Source: Pararobbsia alpina_A | GTDB taxonomy: Bacteria; Pseudomonadota; Gammaproteobacteria; Burkholderiales; Burkholderiaceae | DNA length: 64,000 bases | Assembly (NCBI RefSeq): GCF_965118125.1 | Contig: NZ_OZ221287.1 | Span: 2,356,001-2,420,000, forward strand | Direction of reading: 5' to 3' | In this document: piece by piece, positions 25,923 through 35,294 of the stretch | How the letters are laid out: each line of letters starts with the position of its first letter | Position numbering within the stretch: the stretch's first letter is position 1 | Made by a program: the position numbers and the translations under genes | Notes under the pieces: generated by a model | Seen by the model: the letters and a program-made list of their open reading frames with translations, nothing else | The model's database searches: none | Told to the model about the DNA's origin: nothing

Positions 25923-26520
25923 CGCTGTCTCCGTGCGTGATGTGGCAACTTGCGCCGGCATGCCCGCGGGGGCGTATTGGGCCGTCGTGTGACGCGGCGT
26001 GGTTTCGAAGCCCGCCGCGCACCGACCGGAGTCAGGCCGCGCGAAGCCATCATAAATGAAATGACCGTGCGCCACCCTCCGTGTCGTTACGTAATTCTTG
26101 CGCGTGTTGTGTAAATAACTGTCGTGTGTGCGTCACGACCGGGACGTCCCGGCTGTGTCGAATCCGTGTCAGGTTTTCGCCGTCGGTCGCCCTGGCTGAC
26201 GGAAAAGCGCGAGCACGCTGCCTTTGACACCGTCCAGGCTGCATTTGTCGATGCCTGGATGCGAATTCGAGTGGATTCGACTTCGCTCCGGCACGCGTCC
26301 CACGAGGCTTCACGCGCCTCGGTATGGCTCTTGCTTATTCCAGCGGCTGTTATGCCTCGGCGGGCACGATGTGCACACCCGGCGCGAACTTTCGCGTCGT
26401 GTATCGATAGCGCGCCGGTACGTCGAGGTCGGAAGCCGGGTAGGGAGAGAGCATGAACACTCATTGGGTCAGTGGCCCGCTTCGCGTCATGCCGCGCGGG
26501 GCGGCAGTGAGGGCGTGGCG
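25923..26520. other. Spacer without a convincing gene
   Basis: Frames on both strands are Arg/Ser/Pro-rich, lack ribosome sites and match nothing known. No strong repeat or hairpin with T-run was found. A short gene too divergent to recognise cannot be excluded. Confidence 0.4.
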
Positions 26521-27063
26521 ATGAGCGCCATCGTCTTGCAAGGCGCCTTGGCGCACGGACCGGACGCGCTGAAATCGAGTCCGGCAAATACACCCCGTAG
26601 CGAATTTGAACCGCGGCAACCCATCGACCCGCTCGAGGCCGCGGGCGCCGCATCGTTGATGCCGCGCCGGGATGCCTACCGCGTGCTCGTGGTGGACGAC
26701 AACGTCGATGCGTGCGAGGGCACCGCGATGCTCGTCGACTTCGCCGGCTATGTCGTCGAGATCGCCTTCGACGGCGCGGTCGCCATCGAAAAAGCCGAGC
26801 GATTCCGTCCGCACGTCGTCCTGCTCGATATCGCCATGCCGCGCATGAGCGGCTACGACGTCGCCCGCAAACTGCGCGAGAGTCCGCTCACGCGAGACGC
26901 GTTGCTGATCGCTTTGACGGGCCTGGGCGCCGCCGACGATATCGCCCGGGCCTGGCAGGCCGGGTTCGATGACTACCGGCTCAAGCCGGTCGACATCGAC
27001 GAGTTGCTTCAGTTGCTTTCGATGCGCCTCGATGAGCGCGCAGGGCGTGACGGCATGCGTTGA
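26521..27063 (+). CDS. Single-domain response regulator
   Basis: A 180-residue protein with a receiver domain from about residue 55 (YRVLVVDDNVDACEGTAML) to the end. The acidic pair is in VVDDN, the phospho-acceptor Asp in LLDIAMPRMSG, the Thr in LIALTG and the Lys in YRLKPVD. No output domain follows. The first 50 residues are unstructured-looking. No histidine kinase gene adjoins, so it is an orphan that probably works by protein contact, like the receivers paired with hybrid kinases. Confidence 0.88.
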   Translation: MSAIVLQGALAHGPDALKSSPANTPRSEFEPRQPIDPLEAAGAASLMPRRDAYRVLVVDDNVDACEGTAMLVDFAGYVVEIAFDGAVAIEKAERFRPHVVLLDIAMPRMSGYDVARKLRESPLTRDALLIALTGLGAADDIARAWQAGFDDYRLKPVDIDELLQLLSMRLDERAGRDGMR

Positions 27064-27131
27064 ACGGTTGAACGACTCAATCGTTAAACGAGCGCGTCGA
27101 CGCTCGATGGGACGTGCGTGGATTCAATCGC

Positions 27132-27151
27132 TGAAACACGGCAGGGTTTCA
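27132..27151. promoter_or_regulatory. Possible LacI-family operator
   Basis: TGAAAC and GTTTCA form a perfect six-base inverted repeat with an eight-base gap, 128 bases upstream of the lacI-type gene. Many LacI-family operators carry TGAAAC/GTTTCA half-sites, though usually closer together, so autoregulation is only a suggestion. Confidence 0.35.
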
Positions 27152-27278
27152 TTGGGCCTACATCATCTCGAAATTAAAAGCTTGTTGAAGATTTCGTACC
27201 GTGTGAATCACGACGACGGCAGTTGACTTGATTTCCAATGCCGCCACAATCTCGCCAAGCAATTTTTTCCGAGACTCC

Positions 27279-28286
27279 ATGGCCACCATCAAGGACGTTG
27301 CTGCGCGAGCCGGAGTGTCGTTCACGACCGTCTCGCACGTCGTCAACAACACGCGTCCGGTCAGCAGCGAGGTCAGGGCAAAAGTCGAAGCGGCCATTCG
27401 CGAGCTGAATTTCGTGCCCAGCGCCGTCGCGCGCTCCCTCAAGGCAAAAACGACCTCGACGATCGGTGTGGTCGTGCCGAACAATACCAATCCCTATTTC
27501 GCCGAGATGTCGCGCGGCATCGAGACGTATTGCGAACGCCGCGGCTACTGCGTGATTCTCGGCAATTCGGACGACGAGCCCGAAAAGCAGCGCAAATACC
27601 TGCGCGTGATGATCGAACGCCGCATCGACGGACTTATCGTCGCCTCCGCGGGCGATGAAGACACGCTCGCCGAGGCGCTCGGACGCACGGATCTGCCCGT
27701 GGTCATCGTCGATCGTGAGGTGCCGGGCGTGCAGGCTGACCTGGTACAGATCGACCATGAGCAAGGTGCCTATATCGCTGCCCGGCACTTGCTCGAACTC
27801 GGCCATCGGCGCATCGCATGCATATCCGGCCCGGCGCGCATGGTCGTGAGCGAAGCGCGCGTCAGAGGCTTCGAGCGCGCGCTCGAGGAACATGGGGTCG
27901 AGGTCGATGGCTGCCAGCTCATCGCGGGCGACTACACGAGCCAGGGCGGCTACGAGGCGGCCGTCTCGCTGCTCGAGGGGCGCCAGCCTACGGCCATCTT
28001 CGCGACCAACGACGTCATGGCGCTCGGCGCACTACGCGCCGCCGCCGAGCGCGGCCTGTCTGTGCCGCGCGATTTGTCGGTGATCGGCTTCGACGATATC
28101 CAGCTGTCCCGGTACTTCTATCCGGCGCTGACCACCGTCGGTCAGTCGATCGTCATGCTCGGCGAGCGCGCCGCGCAGACCCTGATCGAGCGTGTGACCA
28201 AGGATATCGATGGCGAGGCGCGCCGGCTGATCATCGCGCCGGAGCTCAAGGTCCGCGAGTCGACGGCGCCCCCGCGCCCGAATTGA
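27279..28286 (+). CDS. LacI family transcriptional regulator
   Basis: The 335-residue protein starts MATIKDVAARAGVSFTTVSHVVNN, the LacI helix-turn-helix, followed by the hinge helix (SAVARSLKAKTTSTIGVVVP). The periplasmic-binding-like effector domain continues to the end (ISGPARMVVSEARVRGFERAL, AIFATNDVMALGALRA, IGFDDIQLSRYFYPALTTV). It resembles the RbsR/PurR subgroup. No sugar catabolic gene adjoins, so the regulated genes are not identified. Confidence 0.92.
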   Translation: MATIKDVAARAGVSFTTVSHVVNNTRPVSSEVRAKVEAAIRELNFVPSAVARSLKAKTTSTIGVVVPNNTNPYFAEMSRGIETYCERRGYCVILGNSDDEPEKQRKYLRVMIERRIDGLIVASAGDEDTLAEALGRTDLPVVIVDREVPGVQADLVQIDHEQGAYIAARHLLELGHRRIACISGPARMVVSEARVRGFERALEEHGVEVDGCQLIAGDYTSQGGYEAAVSLLEGRQPTAIFATNDVMALGALRAAAERGLSVPRDLSVIGFDDIQLSRYFYPALTTVGQSIVMLGERAAQTLIERVTKDIDGEARRLIIAPELKVRESTAPPRPN

Positions 28287-28389
28287 ACGACTGTAAAGTC
28301 TGAAAAAAACAGGCCATGGGACTTGGCACGGGGCGTGGACGACGGTACGTTTGAGACTTCATCGTACCCAGGGTCGATCACGCGTCTCC

Positions 28390-29361
28390 ATGCAAGTCCC
28401 AGCCATCCCCGCCAATGAAACCGAGCGCGTCGAGCGGCTCCATGCCCTGCGCATCCTCGACACCGCGCCCGAAGAGCGATTCGACCGCCTGACGAGGCTT
28501 GCCAAACGCATGTTCGACGTGCCCATGGCACTCGTCACGCTGATCGACGTCGACCGGCAGTGGTTCAAATCGCGGCAGGGCATCGACCTCGTTGAGACGA
28601 CTCGCGATGTGTCGTTTTGCGCCCACGCGATTCACAGCGACGACATCATGGAGGTCCCCGACGCGCTCGAGGACCCGCGCTTCGCGGACAATCCATTCGT
28701 TACGGGCGGACCGCAGATCCGCTTCTACGCGGGATGTCCGCTGACCGTGCCGATCAATATGAAGCTCGGGACGCTGTGCCTGCTCGATGTGAAGCCGCGC
28801 GAGCTGAGCACCGATGACCGCGCGTTGCTCCATGACCTCGCACGGATGGCCGAGGAAGAGATTGCGGCTGTTCAGCTCGCGACGATGGATCACCTGACCC
28901 AACTCTCGAACCGTCGCGGTTTCGAAGCGCTCGCGCGGCATGTCCTCGCGGGTTGCCATCGACTCGGGCTTCCCGCGTCCCTGTTCTTTTTCGATCTCGA
29001 TCACTTCAAGCAGATCAACGACACGTATGGCCACGCCGAGGGCGATGCCGCGCTCAGCGCTTTCAGCGAGGTGTTGCGCACGACGTTTCGCGAGTCCGAC
29101 GTCGTGGGCCGCCTCGGCGGAGACGAATTCGTCGTGTTGCTGAGCAATACGCGCAGCAATACGGCTTACGAAGCACTCGAACGGCTTCGCCACAATGTCG
29201 AAGCGTTGAACGCGACATCGAACCGGCAGTACAAGATCGCGTACAGCGTCGGCGTCATCGACTACGTGCCGGGCGGCAGCCCGGATGTCGAAGCGCTGCT
29301 CGCGGATGCCGACAAATCGATGTACGAAAACAAGCAGGCGCGTCGTTCGGTCGAACGATAG
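28390..29361 (+). CDS. GAF-GGDEF diguanylate cyclase
   Basis: Makes cyclic di-GMP. The 323-residue soluble protein has a GAF domain (about 15-160; VPMALVTLIDVDRQWFKS and YAGCPLTVP...LGTLCLLD) and a GGDEF domain (about 165-320). The active loop is an intact GGDEF (243-247), preceded five residues earlier by RESD (234-237), which fits the RxxD inhibitory site, so product inhibition is expected. DLDHFKQIND carries the metal ligand. No membrane segment. The signal sensed by GAF is unknown. Confidence 0.9.
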   Translation: MQVPAIPANETERVERLHALRILDTAPEERFDRLTRLAKRMFDVPMALVTLIDVDRQWFKSRQGIDLVETTRDVSFCAHAIHSDDIMEVPDALEDPRFADNPFVTGGPQIRFYAGCPLTVPINMKLGTLCLLDVKPRELSTDDRALLHDLARMAEEEIAAVQLATMDHLTQLSNRRGFEALARHVLAGCHRLGLPASLFFFDLDHFKQINDTYGHAEGDAALSAFSEVLRTTFRESDVVGRLGGDEFVVLLSNTRSNTAYEALERLRHNVEALNATSNRQYKIAYSVGVIDYVPGGSPDVEALLADADKSMYENKQARRSVER

Positions 29362-29449
29362 CGGGCACGCATCGTCGCGTAGGTAGTGCATGCCGTGCAT
29401 TTCGCGATTTGGCGGGGTATAACCGAAAGGTCTGAGTCAGAGAGCCGAC

Positions 29450-30868
29450 ATGACCGAACTGGCGAAACACCTGAGTGCGTACTCGGCAAGTCTCGATGGC
29501 CGCGGCTATGTCTTCGGCGATCTGAAGACGGTCATGGCCAAGGCCACACCGTTCCGGTCGGGCGACGCCCTGGCGGGCCTTGCAGCCGAATCGGAAGAGG
29601 AGCGCATGCTCGCGCGCAGCGTGCTAGCCGATGTTCCGCTCACGCAATTTCTCGAGGAGCCGCTGATCCCGTATGAAGACGACGAGATCAGCCGCTTCAT
29701 CATCGATACGCACGACCCTGTCGCGTTCGCCGAGATCGCCCACCTGTGCGTGGGCGATTTCCGCAACTGGCTGTTGAGCGATGCAGCCGACGCGGCTACG
29801 CTCGCGCGTATCGCGCCGGGCCTGACACCCGAGATGGTCGCGGCCGTGTCGAAGCTCATGCGCAACCAGGACCTGATTCTCGCGGCGCAGAAATGCCGGG
29901 TGGTCACACGGTTTCGCAATACGATCGGCTTGCCCGGGCGCCTGTCCGTGCGACTGCAACCCAATCACCCGACCGACGATCCGAAGGGCATTGCCGCGTC
30001 GATGCTGGACGGTCTGTTGTATGGGTGCGGCGATGCCGTGATCGGTATCAATCCCGCGAGTGACAGCCCGGCCGCCATCGTGACGCTCATCGAGATGATC
30101 GAGGCGTTTCGCCAGCGCTACGACGTGCCGACGCAATCATGTGTACTCACGCATGTGACAAATACGCTCGAAGCCATCGAGCGCCGTGCGCCGGTCGATC
30201 TGGTGTTTCAGTCGATCGCGGGCACACAGGCGGCGAACGCAGCCTTCGGCATCGATCTCGCGCTGCTGCGTGAAGCGCATCAAGCCGCGCTGTCGCTCGC
30301 GCGCGGCACCGTCGGCGACAACGTGATGTATTTCGAAACCGGGCAGGGCAGCGCGCTGTCCGCCAATGCGCATCACGGCATCGACCAGCAGACGTGCGAG
30401 GCGCGTGCGTATGCAGTGGCGCGCGCGTTTCGGCCCTTGCTCGTCAATACGGTCGTCGGCTTTATCGGTCCCGAGTATCTGTATAACGGCAAGCAGATCA
30501 TCCGGGCGGGGCTCGAGGATCATTTCTGCGGCAAGTTGCTCGGCGTGCCGATGGGATGCGATATCTGTTACACGAATCACGCCGACGCCGACCAGGACGA
30601 TATGGACAGTCTGCTCACATTGCTCTGCGTGGCGGGCGTCAACTTCGTGATGGGTGTGCCGGGTGCTGACGACATCATGCTGAACTACCAAAGCACGTCG
30701 TTTCACGATGCGCTGTACGCGCGGCGCGTACTCGGACTGGGACGCGCGCCGGAGTTCGAAGCGTGGCTCGCGAAGATGGGCGTCACACGGGACGATGGCC
30801 GACTCGAGCGTGTGCCATCTGCTCAAACACTTTTACCGGCGGCCCAGGCGCTGCTTGACCGCGAGTAG
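29450..30868 (+). CDS. eutB: Ethanolamine ammonia-lyase large subunit
   Basis: With EutC, converts ethanolamine to acetaldehyde and ammonia using adenosylcobalamin. The 472-residue protein has LSVRLQPNHPTDDPKG, NPASDSPA, MYFETGQGSALSANAHHG (about 289-306), VGFIGPEYLYNGKQIIRAGLEDHFCGKLLGVPMGCDICYTNHADADQDD in register, and NFVMGVPGADDIMLNYQ, all EutB hallmarks. The first codons follow AGAGAGCCGAC. No shell proteins, eutA reactivase or eutH adjoin, so this is a compartment-independent pathway. Confidence 0.96.
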   Translation: MTELAKHLSAYSASLDGRGYVFGDLKTVMAKATPFRSGDALAGLAAESEEERMLARSVLADVPLTQFLEEPLIPYEDDEISRFIIDTHDPVAFAEIAHLCVGDFRNWLLSDAADAATLARIAPGLTPEMVAAVSKLMRNQDLILAAQKCRVVTRFRNTIGLPGRLSVRLQPNHPTDDPKGIAASMLDGLLYGCGDAVIGINPASDSPAAIVTLIEMIEAFRQRYDVPTQSCVLTHVTNTLEAIERRAPVDLVFQSIAGTQAANAAFGIDLALLREAHQAALSLARGTVGDNVMYFETGQGSALSANAHHGIDQQTCEARAYAVARAFRPLLVNTVVGFIGPEYLYNGKQIIRAGLEDHFCGKLLGVPMGCDICYTNHADADQDDMDSLLTLLCVAGVNFVMGVPGADDIMLNYQSTSFHDALYARRVLGLGRAPEFEAWLAKMGVTRDDGRLERVPSAQTLLPAAQALLDRE

Positions 30869-30990
30869 GCCGGATGTACGCAGCGCGTCGCCAGAACACA
30901 GGCAGGGAATAGACGGGGAGCAGGCAGGAAATTGGCGACCCTGGTCAGAGCCTACTCCGCAGGACCCCGATCGGTTCAAAGAGGTGCTAG

Positions 30991-31782
30991 ATGAGCACGG
31001 ATGTGATTGGCAATCCCTGGCACGACCTTCGTCAATTCACTCGGGCGCGAATTGCGCTGGGCCGGGCCGGTGACAGCTTGCCGACCGAGGCGGTTCTTGA
31101 TTTCGGACTCGCGCATGCGCAAGCGCGCGATGCCGTGCATCACCCGCTCGATGTGGCGTTGCTGTCCGCGGCGCTCGATGCCATGCATCTGCCGTCGATC
31201 GTCGTTCGCAGCGCGGCGGCCGACCGCGCGCAATACCTGCTGCGTCCTGATTTGGGGCGCAGGTTGCATGCGTCGGCCGCCGAGACGCTCGACGCGTACC
31301 GCGCCGGCAACCCGGCGTCGTCACCCCAGGCCGACGGATCCGACACCGATGCGCCGCGCATCCTCTTCGTGATCGCCGATGGACTGTCGGCATTCGCGCC
31401 TCAGCGGCATGCGCTGCCCTTGCTCGGAGAAGTGTTGCCACGGCTGCATGACTGGTCGATCGGCCCCATCGTCATTGCGACGCAATCGCGTGTCGCGCTC
31501 GGCGACGACATCGGCGAGCGTCTCAATGCCGATGTCGTCGTCATGCTGATCGGCGAACGTCCGGGCCTCAGCTCGCCCGATAGTCTGGGCATCTATCTGA
31601 CCTGGCATCCCCGCGTCGGCCGCACGGATGCGGAGCGCAACTGCATCTCCAATGTCAGGCCCGAAGGACTCGGGTACGATACGGCCGCGCATAAATTGCA
31701 CTACCTGCTCATGCGAGCGCGCGACCTCCGTATCACGGGGGTCGCGCTCAAGGACGAAAGCGGTCTTCTCCCGAACATTTAG
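30991..31782 (+). CDS. eutC: Ethanolamine ammonia-lyase small subunit
   Basis: The 263-residue partner of EutB, holding part of the cobalamin site. It has the N-terminal LRQFTRARIALGRAGDSLPTEAVLDFGLAHAQARDAVH block, FVIADGLSAFAPQRHALPLL, IATQSRVALGDDIGERL and ERPGLSSPDSLGIYLTWHP, then NCISNVRPEGLGYDTAAHKLHYL, each in register with the family. Lies 122 bases after eutB. Confidence 0.95.
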   Translation: MSTDVIGNPWHDLRQFTRARIALGRAGDSLPTEAVLDFGLAHAQARDAVHHPLDVALLSAALDAMHLPSIVVRSAAADRAQYLLRPDLGRRLHASAAETLDAYRAGNPASSPQADGSDTDAPRILFVIADGLSAFAPQRHALPLLGEVLPRLHDWSIGPIVIATQSRVALGDDIGERLNADVVVMLIGERPGLSSPDSLGIYLTWHPRVGRTDAERNCISNVRPEGLGYDTAAHKLHYLLMRARDLRITGVALKDESGLLPNI

Positions 31783-31789
31783 CAAAACC

Positions 31790-33154
31790 ATGCAGACCGA
31801 ATCGCCACCGTCGCCTAACTCGCGTCATTCGTCGGGTCATTCGGCGCGTCAATCAGCGCGTCGTTCATTCAGCGTTGTGTTGTCGTCGTTCGCCGGCACG
31901 GCGCTCGAACAATACGATTTCCTGTTGTACGGCACCGCGTCGGCGCTGGTGTTCAACAAGATTTTCTTTCCGCACCTCGATCCCGTTGCCGGCACGCTCG
32001 CCTCGCTCGGCACCTATGCGGCCGGCTATTTCGCTCGTGGAGCAGGTGCATTGCTGTGCGGGCATCTGGGTGATCGCATCGGCCGAAAGGCGCTGTTGAT
32101 CGCGACGTTGCTCGTCATGGGTGTTGCGTCGACGCTCGTCGGACTCCTGCCGACGTACGAATCGATCGGCATCTGGGCGCCGGTGCTTTTGACTGTGCTG
32201 CGTATCGTCCAGGGCTTTGCGATTGGGGGCGAGCAAAGCGGTGCCATCGTGTTCGGCTTCGAGAGCGCGCCACCGAGGTACGAAGGCGTGTTTGCCAGTT
32301 TGAGCAATGCAGGCGGCTATGGCGGCGTCGTGCTGTCGACGCTGGCGTTGCTGCTGGTGACGCAACTTCCCGAAGCGCAGTTCCTCGCGTGGGGCTGGCG
32401 ATTGCCGTTTATTGCAAGCATCGTGCTCGTCGCCATCGGACTCGCTTGTCGTTTGAGGCTCCCCGAAACACCGGCCTTCGAATCGATGCGCTCACACGGC
32501 GCGATCGAGCGGTTTCCGCTCGCACAACTGCTGCGACATCATCCGCGTGAGGTCTTCGTCGTGTTGATGGCGCGTCTTGGCGAAATCAGCTGGTCGGTAT
32601 TTGTGCTGGTCTTTGCGGTGGCCTACGCAACGGCGCATCTGAAACTGCCGCGACCGGTCATCCTGACCGCGGTGGTGTGTGGCGCTACCGTGGCCATGTG
32701 CATGGTTCCGCTGACCGCCGCGTTGTCGGACCGTCTCGGACGCAAGGGGTTTTATGTGGCCGGCTTGCTGCTCAGTGGTGCCTACGTCTGGCCATTTCTC
32801 GCGATCCTCGAGACGCGCGCGCCGGCAGGAATCGTGATGGCTGTCGTCGTCGCGCTGGGTGTCATCCATCCTCTGATGTATGGCCCGCAAGGCGGGCTGT
32901 TTGCATCGATGTACTCGGCGCGCGTTCGGTTTTCCGGTGTGTCGGTCGCCGCCGTCGGCGCCGTGATCGGTGGTGGCGTGAGCCCGGTCATTTGCTCTGC
33001 ATTGCTTAACGCACACGATGGCGAGACATCGAGCGTCGCGATCTTTGTGTCCGCGCTGGCGTGTGTCGCCGCGCTGATCGTCGCGTGCGTGCGCGTACCG
33101 CGCCTGACGGACCGGGGTAAGGCGGACGAGGGCGATCCGTCCGTGCTGGCCTAG
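31790..33154 (+). CDS. MFS transporter (metabolite:H+ symporter type), possibly for ethanolamine
   Basis: The 454-residue protein starts seven bases after the eutC stop (ATG at 31790), so it is translated with eutBC. After a Ser-rich tail of about 25 residues, FAGTALEQYDFLLYGTAS begins helix 1 and GHLGDRIGRKALL (loop 2-3) and DRLGRKGFYV (loop 8-9) are the MFS signatures. The pattern fits the MHS/ProP-like group. Ethanolamine transport is inferred from position only; the usual Eat or EutH carriers are not of this family. Confidence 0.88.
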   Translation: MQTESPPSPNSRHSSGHSARQSARRSFSVVLSSFAGTALEQYDFLLYGTASALVFNKIFFPHLDPVAGTLASLGTYAAGYFARGAGALLCGHLGDRIGRKALLIATLLVMGVASTLVGLLPTYESIGIWAPVLLTVLRIVQGFAIGGEQSGAIVFGFESAPPRYEGVFASLSNAGGYGGVVLSTLALLLVTQLPEAQFLAWGWRLPFIASIVLVAIGLACRLRLPETPAFESMRSHGAIERFPLAQLLRHHPREVFVVLMARLGEISWSVFVLVFAVAYATAHLKLPRPVILTAVVCGATVAMCMVPLTAALSDRLGRKGFYVAGLLLSGAYVWPFLAILETRAPAGIVMAVVVALGVIHPLMYGPQGGLFASMYSARVRFSGVSVAAVGAVIGGGVSPVICSALLNAHDGETSSVAIFVSALACVAALIVACVRVPRLTDRGKADEGDPSVLA

Positions 33155-33462
33155 GCGCGCTCGTCACGCGGACGGCTTCGTGACAGTGCCGTGAGCAAAC
33201 CGTGAAGGTTTGGTGAAGCGCGATGCGGCACGCACCGAAGACCTGACTGCCCATCGAATCGTCACTCACGCGACTATTCAGGCCGGGCGGGCGCACAAGA
33301 CCGATGACGCCGCCCATCGCACGGCCCAGGACGCCGCACATTCACTCAAGCATCGTGCCGTGCTGCCGTTAACGCAGGTGTCCTGCGCGTATATCGCGCG
33401 CTCCTGTCGGTCATCGGTCTATCCGATCGGTCTCCCCGAATTTGCTGTAAAAAAGGATTCTG
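33155..33462. other. Spacer before the chemoreceptor gene
   Basis: No gene seen. A short hairpin AAACCGTGAAGGTTT lies near 33197-33211. No sigma28-type promoter could be identified. AAAAAAGGATT precedes the chemoreceptor ATG as its ribosome site. Confidence 0.4.
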
Positions 33463-35010
33463 ATGTTGCGTAACGTGAAGCTGGCCTCGGCCTTGTTGGG
33501 TGTCCTCGTGATTTTCTGTGTGATGCAACTGGTCACACAAGCATTGGGTTTCTGGTCTTTGTCGACGACGCGCGATGATGTCGGTGCGTTGTCCGATGTG
33601 GCGATTACGCAGGTCGATGCAGTTGCCGAAACGACGCAGCATTTGATGGATGCGCGGATCAATCTGTCGCGCGCGGGAACGCGCATGGTTCGCGGCGGCA
33701 CGGCACCGACTGACATCATTGCGCATGCGCGCGATGAACTGACGAAGGCCGACACGTCGTTTGCACGTTTCACGTCGGCGGCGCAGACATCGGAAGAGGC
33801 GCGCGCACGCGCGCAGGCGCTGACCGAAAACTACAAGGTCTATCGTGGCGCGCTCGCCGAACTCGCCGAATTCCTGACGGGCGGCAACATTCAGGCGTTT
33901 CTGGATCAGCCGACGCAGAAGTATCAGGACGCCTTCCTGGCCAAACAACGCGACTTCATGGCGTACGGCGACCAGGTCGGTACGGACTCGCTGAAGGCGA
34001 TCGACCATCAGTTCCAGGCATTCGAAGGCGTGGCGATCACGATCATGGTCGTGCTCGTCGGCGGTGTCATTGCAATGCACTTCGCGGCCCGTGCTTTGAT
34101 CGTGCGGCCACTCGAAGAGGTCGGCGTGCATTTCGACCAGATCAAGCAGGGCAATCTCAGCGAATCGATCGAAGAACGCGGCAACAATGAAATCGGACGT
34201 TTGTTTGCCGGGCTGCGCGCCATGCAATTGAGCGTGGCCTCGACGGTGCGCACGGTTCGCACATCGGCCGAGTCGATTCACCTCGGGGCCGACGAAATCG
34301 CGACGGGCAACGCCGATCTGTCGGCCCGCACTGAGCAACAGGCCGCCTCGCTCGAGCAAACGGCGGCGAGCATGGAAGAGCTCACGGCGACGGTCAAGCA
34401 AAACGCCGACCATGCTCAGGAAGCACATCGCCTCGTCGAAGACGGTCTGCTCGCCACACAACGCGGTGGTGAAGTCGTCGGGCAGGTGGTGGACCGCATG
34501 CAGGCGATCGCCGACAGCTCGAAGAAGATTCGCGACATTATCGCGGTCATCGACGGCATCGCGTTCCAGACCAATATTCTGGCGCTCAATGCGGCGGTGG
34601 AAGCGGCGCGCGCAGGAGAGCAGGGACGCGGCTTCGCTGTCGTGGCGGGCGAAGTGCGCAATCTTGCACAGCGTTCGGCGCAATCGGCGAAAGAAATTGC
34701 AGCACTGATCAGCGCCTCGGTTAGCGAGATCAACGGCGGCACGGAAATGGTCGAGCGCGCAGGTTCGGCGATGAGCGAAGTGTCGACTGCGATATCGCGC
34801 GTTGCAGAGCGGATGTCGGAGATCTCGAACGCATCGATCGAGCAGCGCACCGGCATTGAACAGGTCAACGTCGCCGTCACGCAGATGGACAGCATGACGC
34901 AGCAAAACGCGGCGCTTGTCGAAGAGGCTGCCGCCGCGGCCGCTTCGCTTCATACGCAAACACGCCAGATGAAGGACGCTGTCGCCGGCTTCCGGCTCGC
35001 AGCACACTGA
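33463..35010 (+). CDS. Methyl-accepting chemotaxis protein
   Basis: The 515-residue receptor has TM1 (about 7-29), a periplasmic four-helix-bundle domain of the Tar/Tsr type (30-188), TM2 (189-213), HAMP (about 213-265) and a cytoplasmic signalling domain with the hairpin tip ARAGEQGRGFAVVAGEVRNLA. It resembles receptors for amino acids or organic acids. The C-terminus FRLAAH lacks the NWETF-type CheR/CheB tether, so it relies on another receptor for efficient adaptation. It ends with coiled-coil helices as usual. Confidence 0.93.
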   Translation: MLRNVKLASALLGVLVIFCVMQLVTQALGFWSLSTTRDDVGALSDVAITQVDAVAETTQHLMDARINLSRAGTRMVRGGTAPTDIIAHARDELTKADTSFARFTSAAQTSEEARARAQALTENYKVYRGALAELAEFLTGGNIQAFLDQPTQKYQDAFLAKQRDFMAYGDQVGTDSLKAIDHQFQAFEGVAITIMVVLVGGVIAMHFAARALIVRPLEEVGVHFDQIKQGNLSESIEERGNNEIGRLFAGLRAMQLSVASTVRTVRTSAESIHLGADEIATGNADLSARTEQQAASLEQTAASMEELTATVKQNADHAQEAHRLVEDGLLATQRGGEVVGQVVDRMQAIADSSKKIRDIIAVIDGIAFQTNILALNAAVEAARAGEQGRGFAVVAGEVRNLAQRSAQSAKEIAALISASVSEINGGTEMVERAGSAMSEVSTAISRVAERMSEISNASIEQRTGIEQVNVAVTQMDSMTQQNAALVEEAAAAAASLHTQTRQMKDAVAGFRLAAH

Positions 35011-35205
35011 AAGGCACGAATGCGCGGCCTGGCGGGCGGCTTGTCCGGCCCGCCACCCTTCAGGTCTCGGTACTGAGCTGCAGGATCCATCCGGTACGTA
35101 CGGCTTTCGCACAACGCGTCTCGCACGTTCGTGCTCGCTGGACCGGCACGCCCGATGTCGGTTACCGTTGCGGTGTCTCGACGCTGGTCTCCGAAGTCGA
35201 TACTG

Positions 35206-35243
35206 ATTCGTCGATACTTATTCGTCGATGTTCATTCGTCGAT
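35206..35243. repeat. Three phased ATTCGTCGAT repeats upstream of ghrA-like gene
   Basis: The 10-base unit ATTCGTCGAT occurs at 35206, 35220 and 35234 with an exact 14-base period; degenerate partial copies flank it (AAGTCGAT at 35194-35201, ATTCGGACGC at 35248). The array ends 51 bases before the gene start, so it could be a multi-site operator. Confidence 0.65.
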
Positions 35244-35294
35244 ACGCATTCGGACGCCCCAGCCCACACCGATAACAATACGGAGGCCGATTCC

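Noticed and set aside
29362..29449. Cobalamin riboswitch before eutB
   Set aside because: Only 88 bases separate it from the upstream gene and no B12-box-like sequence could be found.
35031..35054. Terminator after the chemoreceptor gene
   Set aside because: GGCGGGC/GCCCGCC can pair, but no T-run follows and the area is generally GC-rich, so a chance stem is as likely.
33346..35112. 588-residue reverse frame opposite the chemoreceptor
   Set aside because: His/Arg-rich shadow of a well-supported MCP gene; no ribosome site and no family features.
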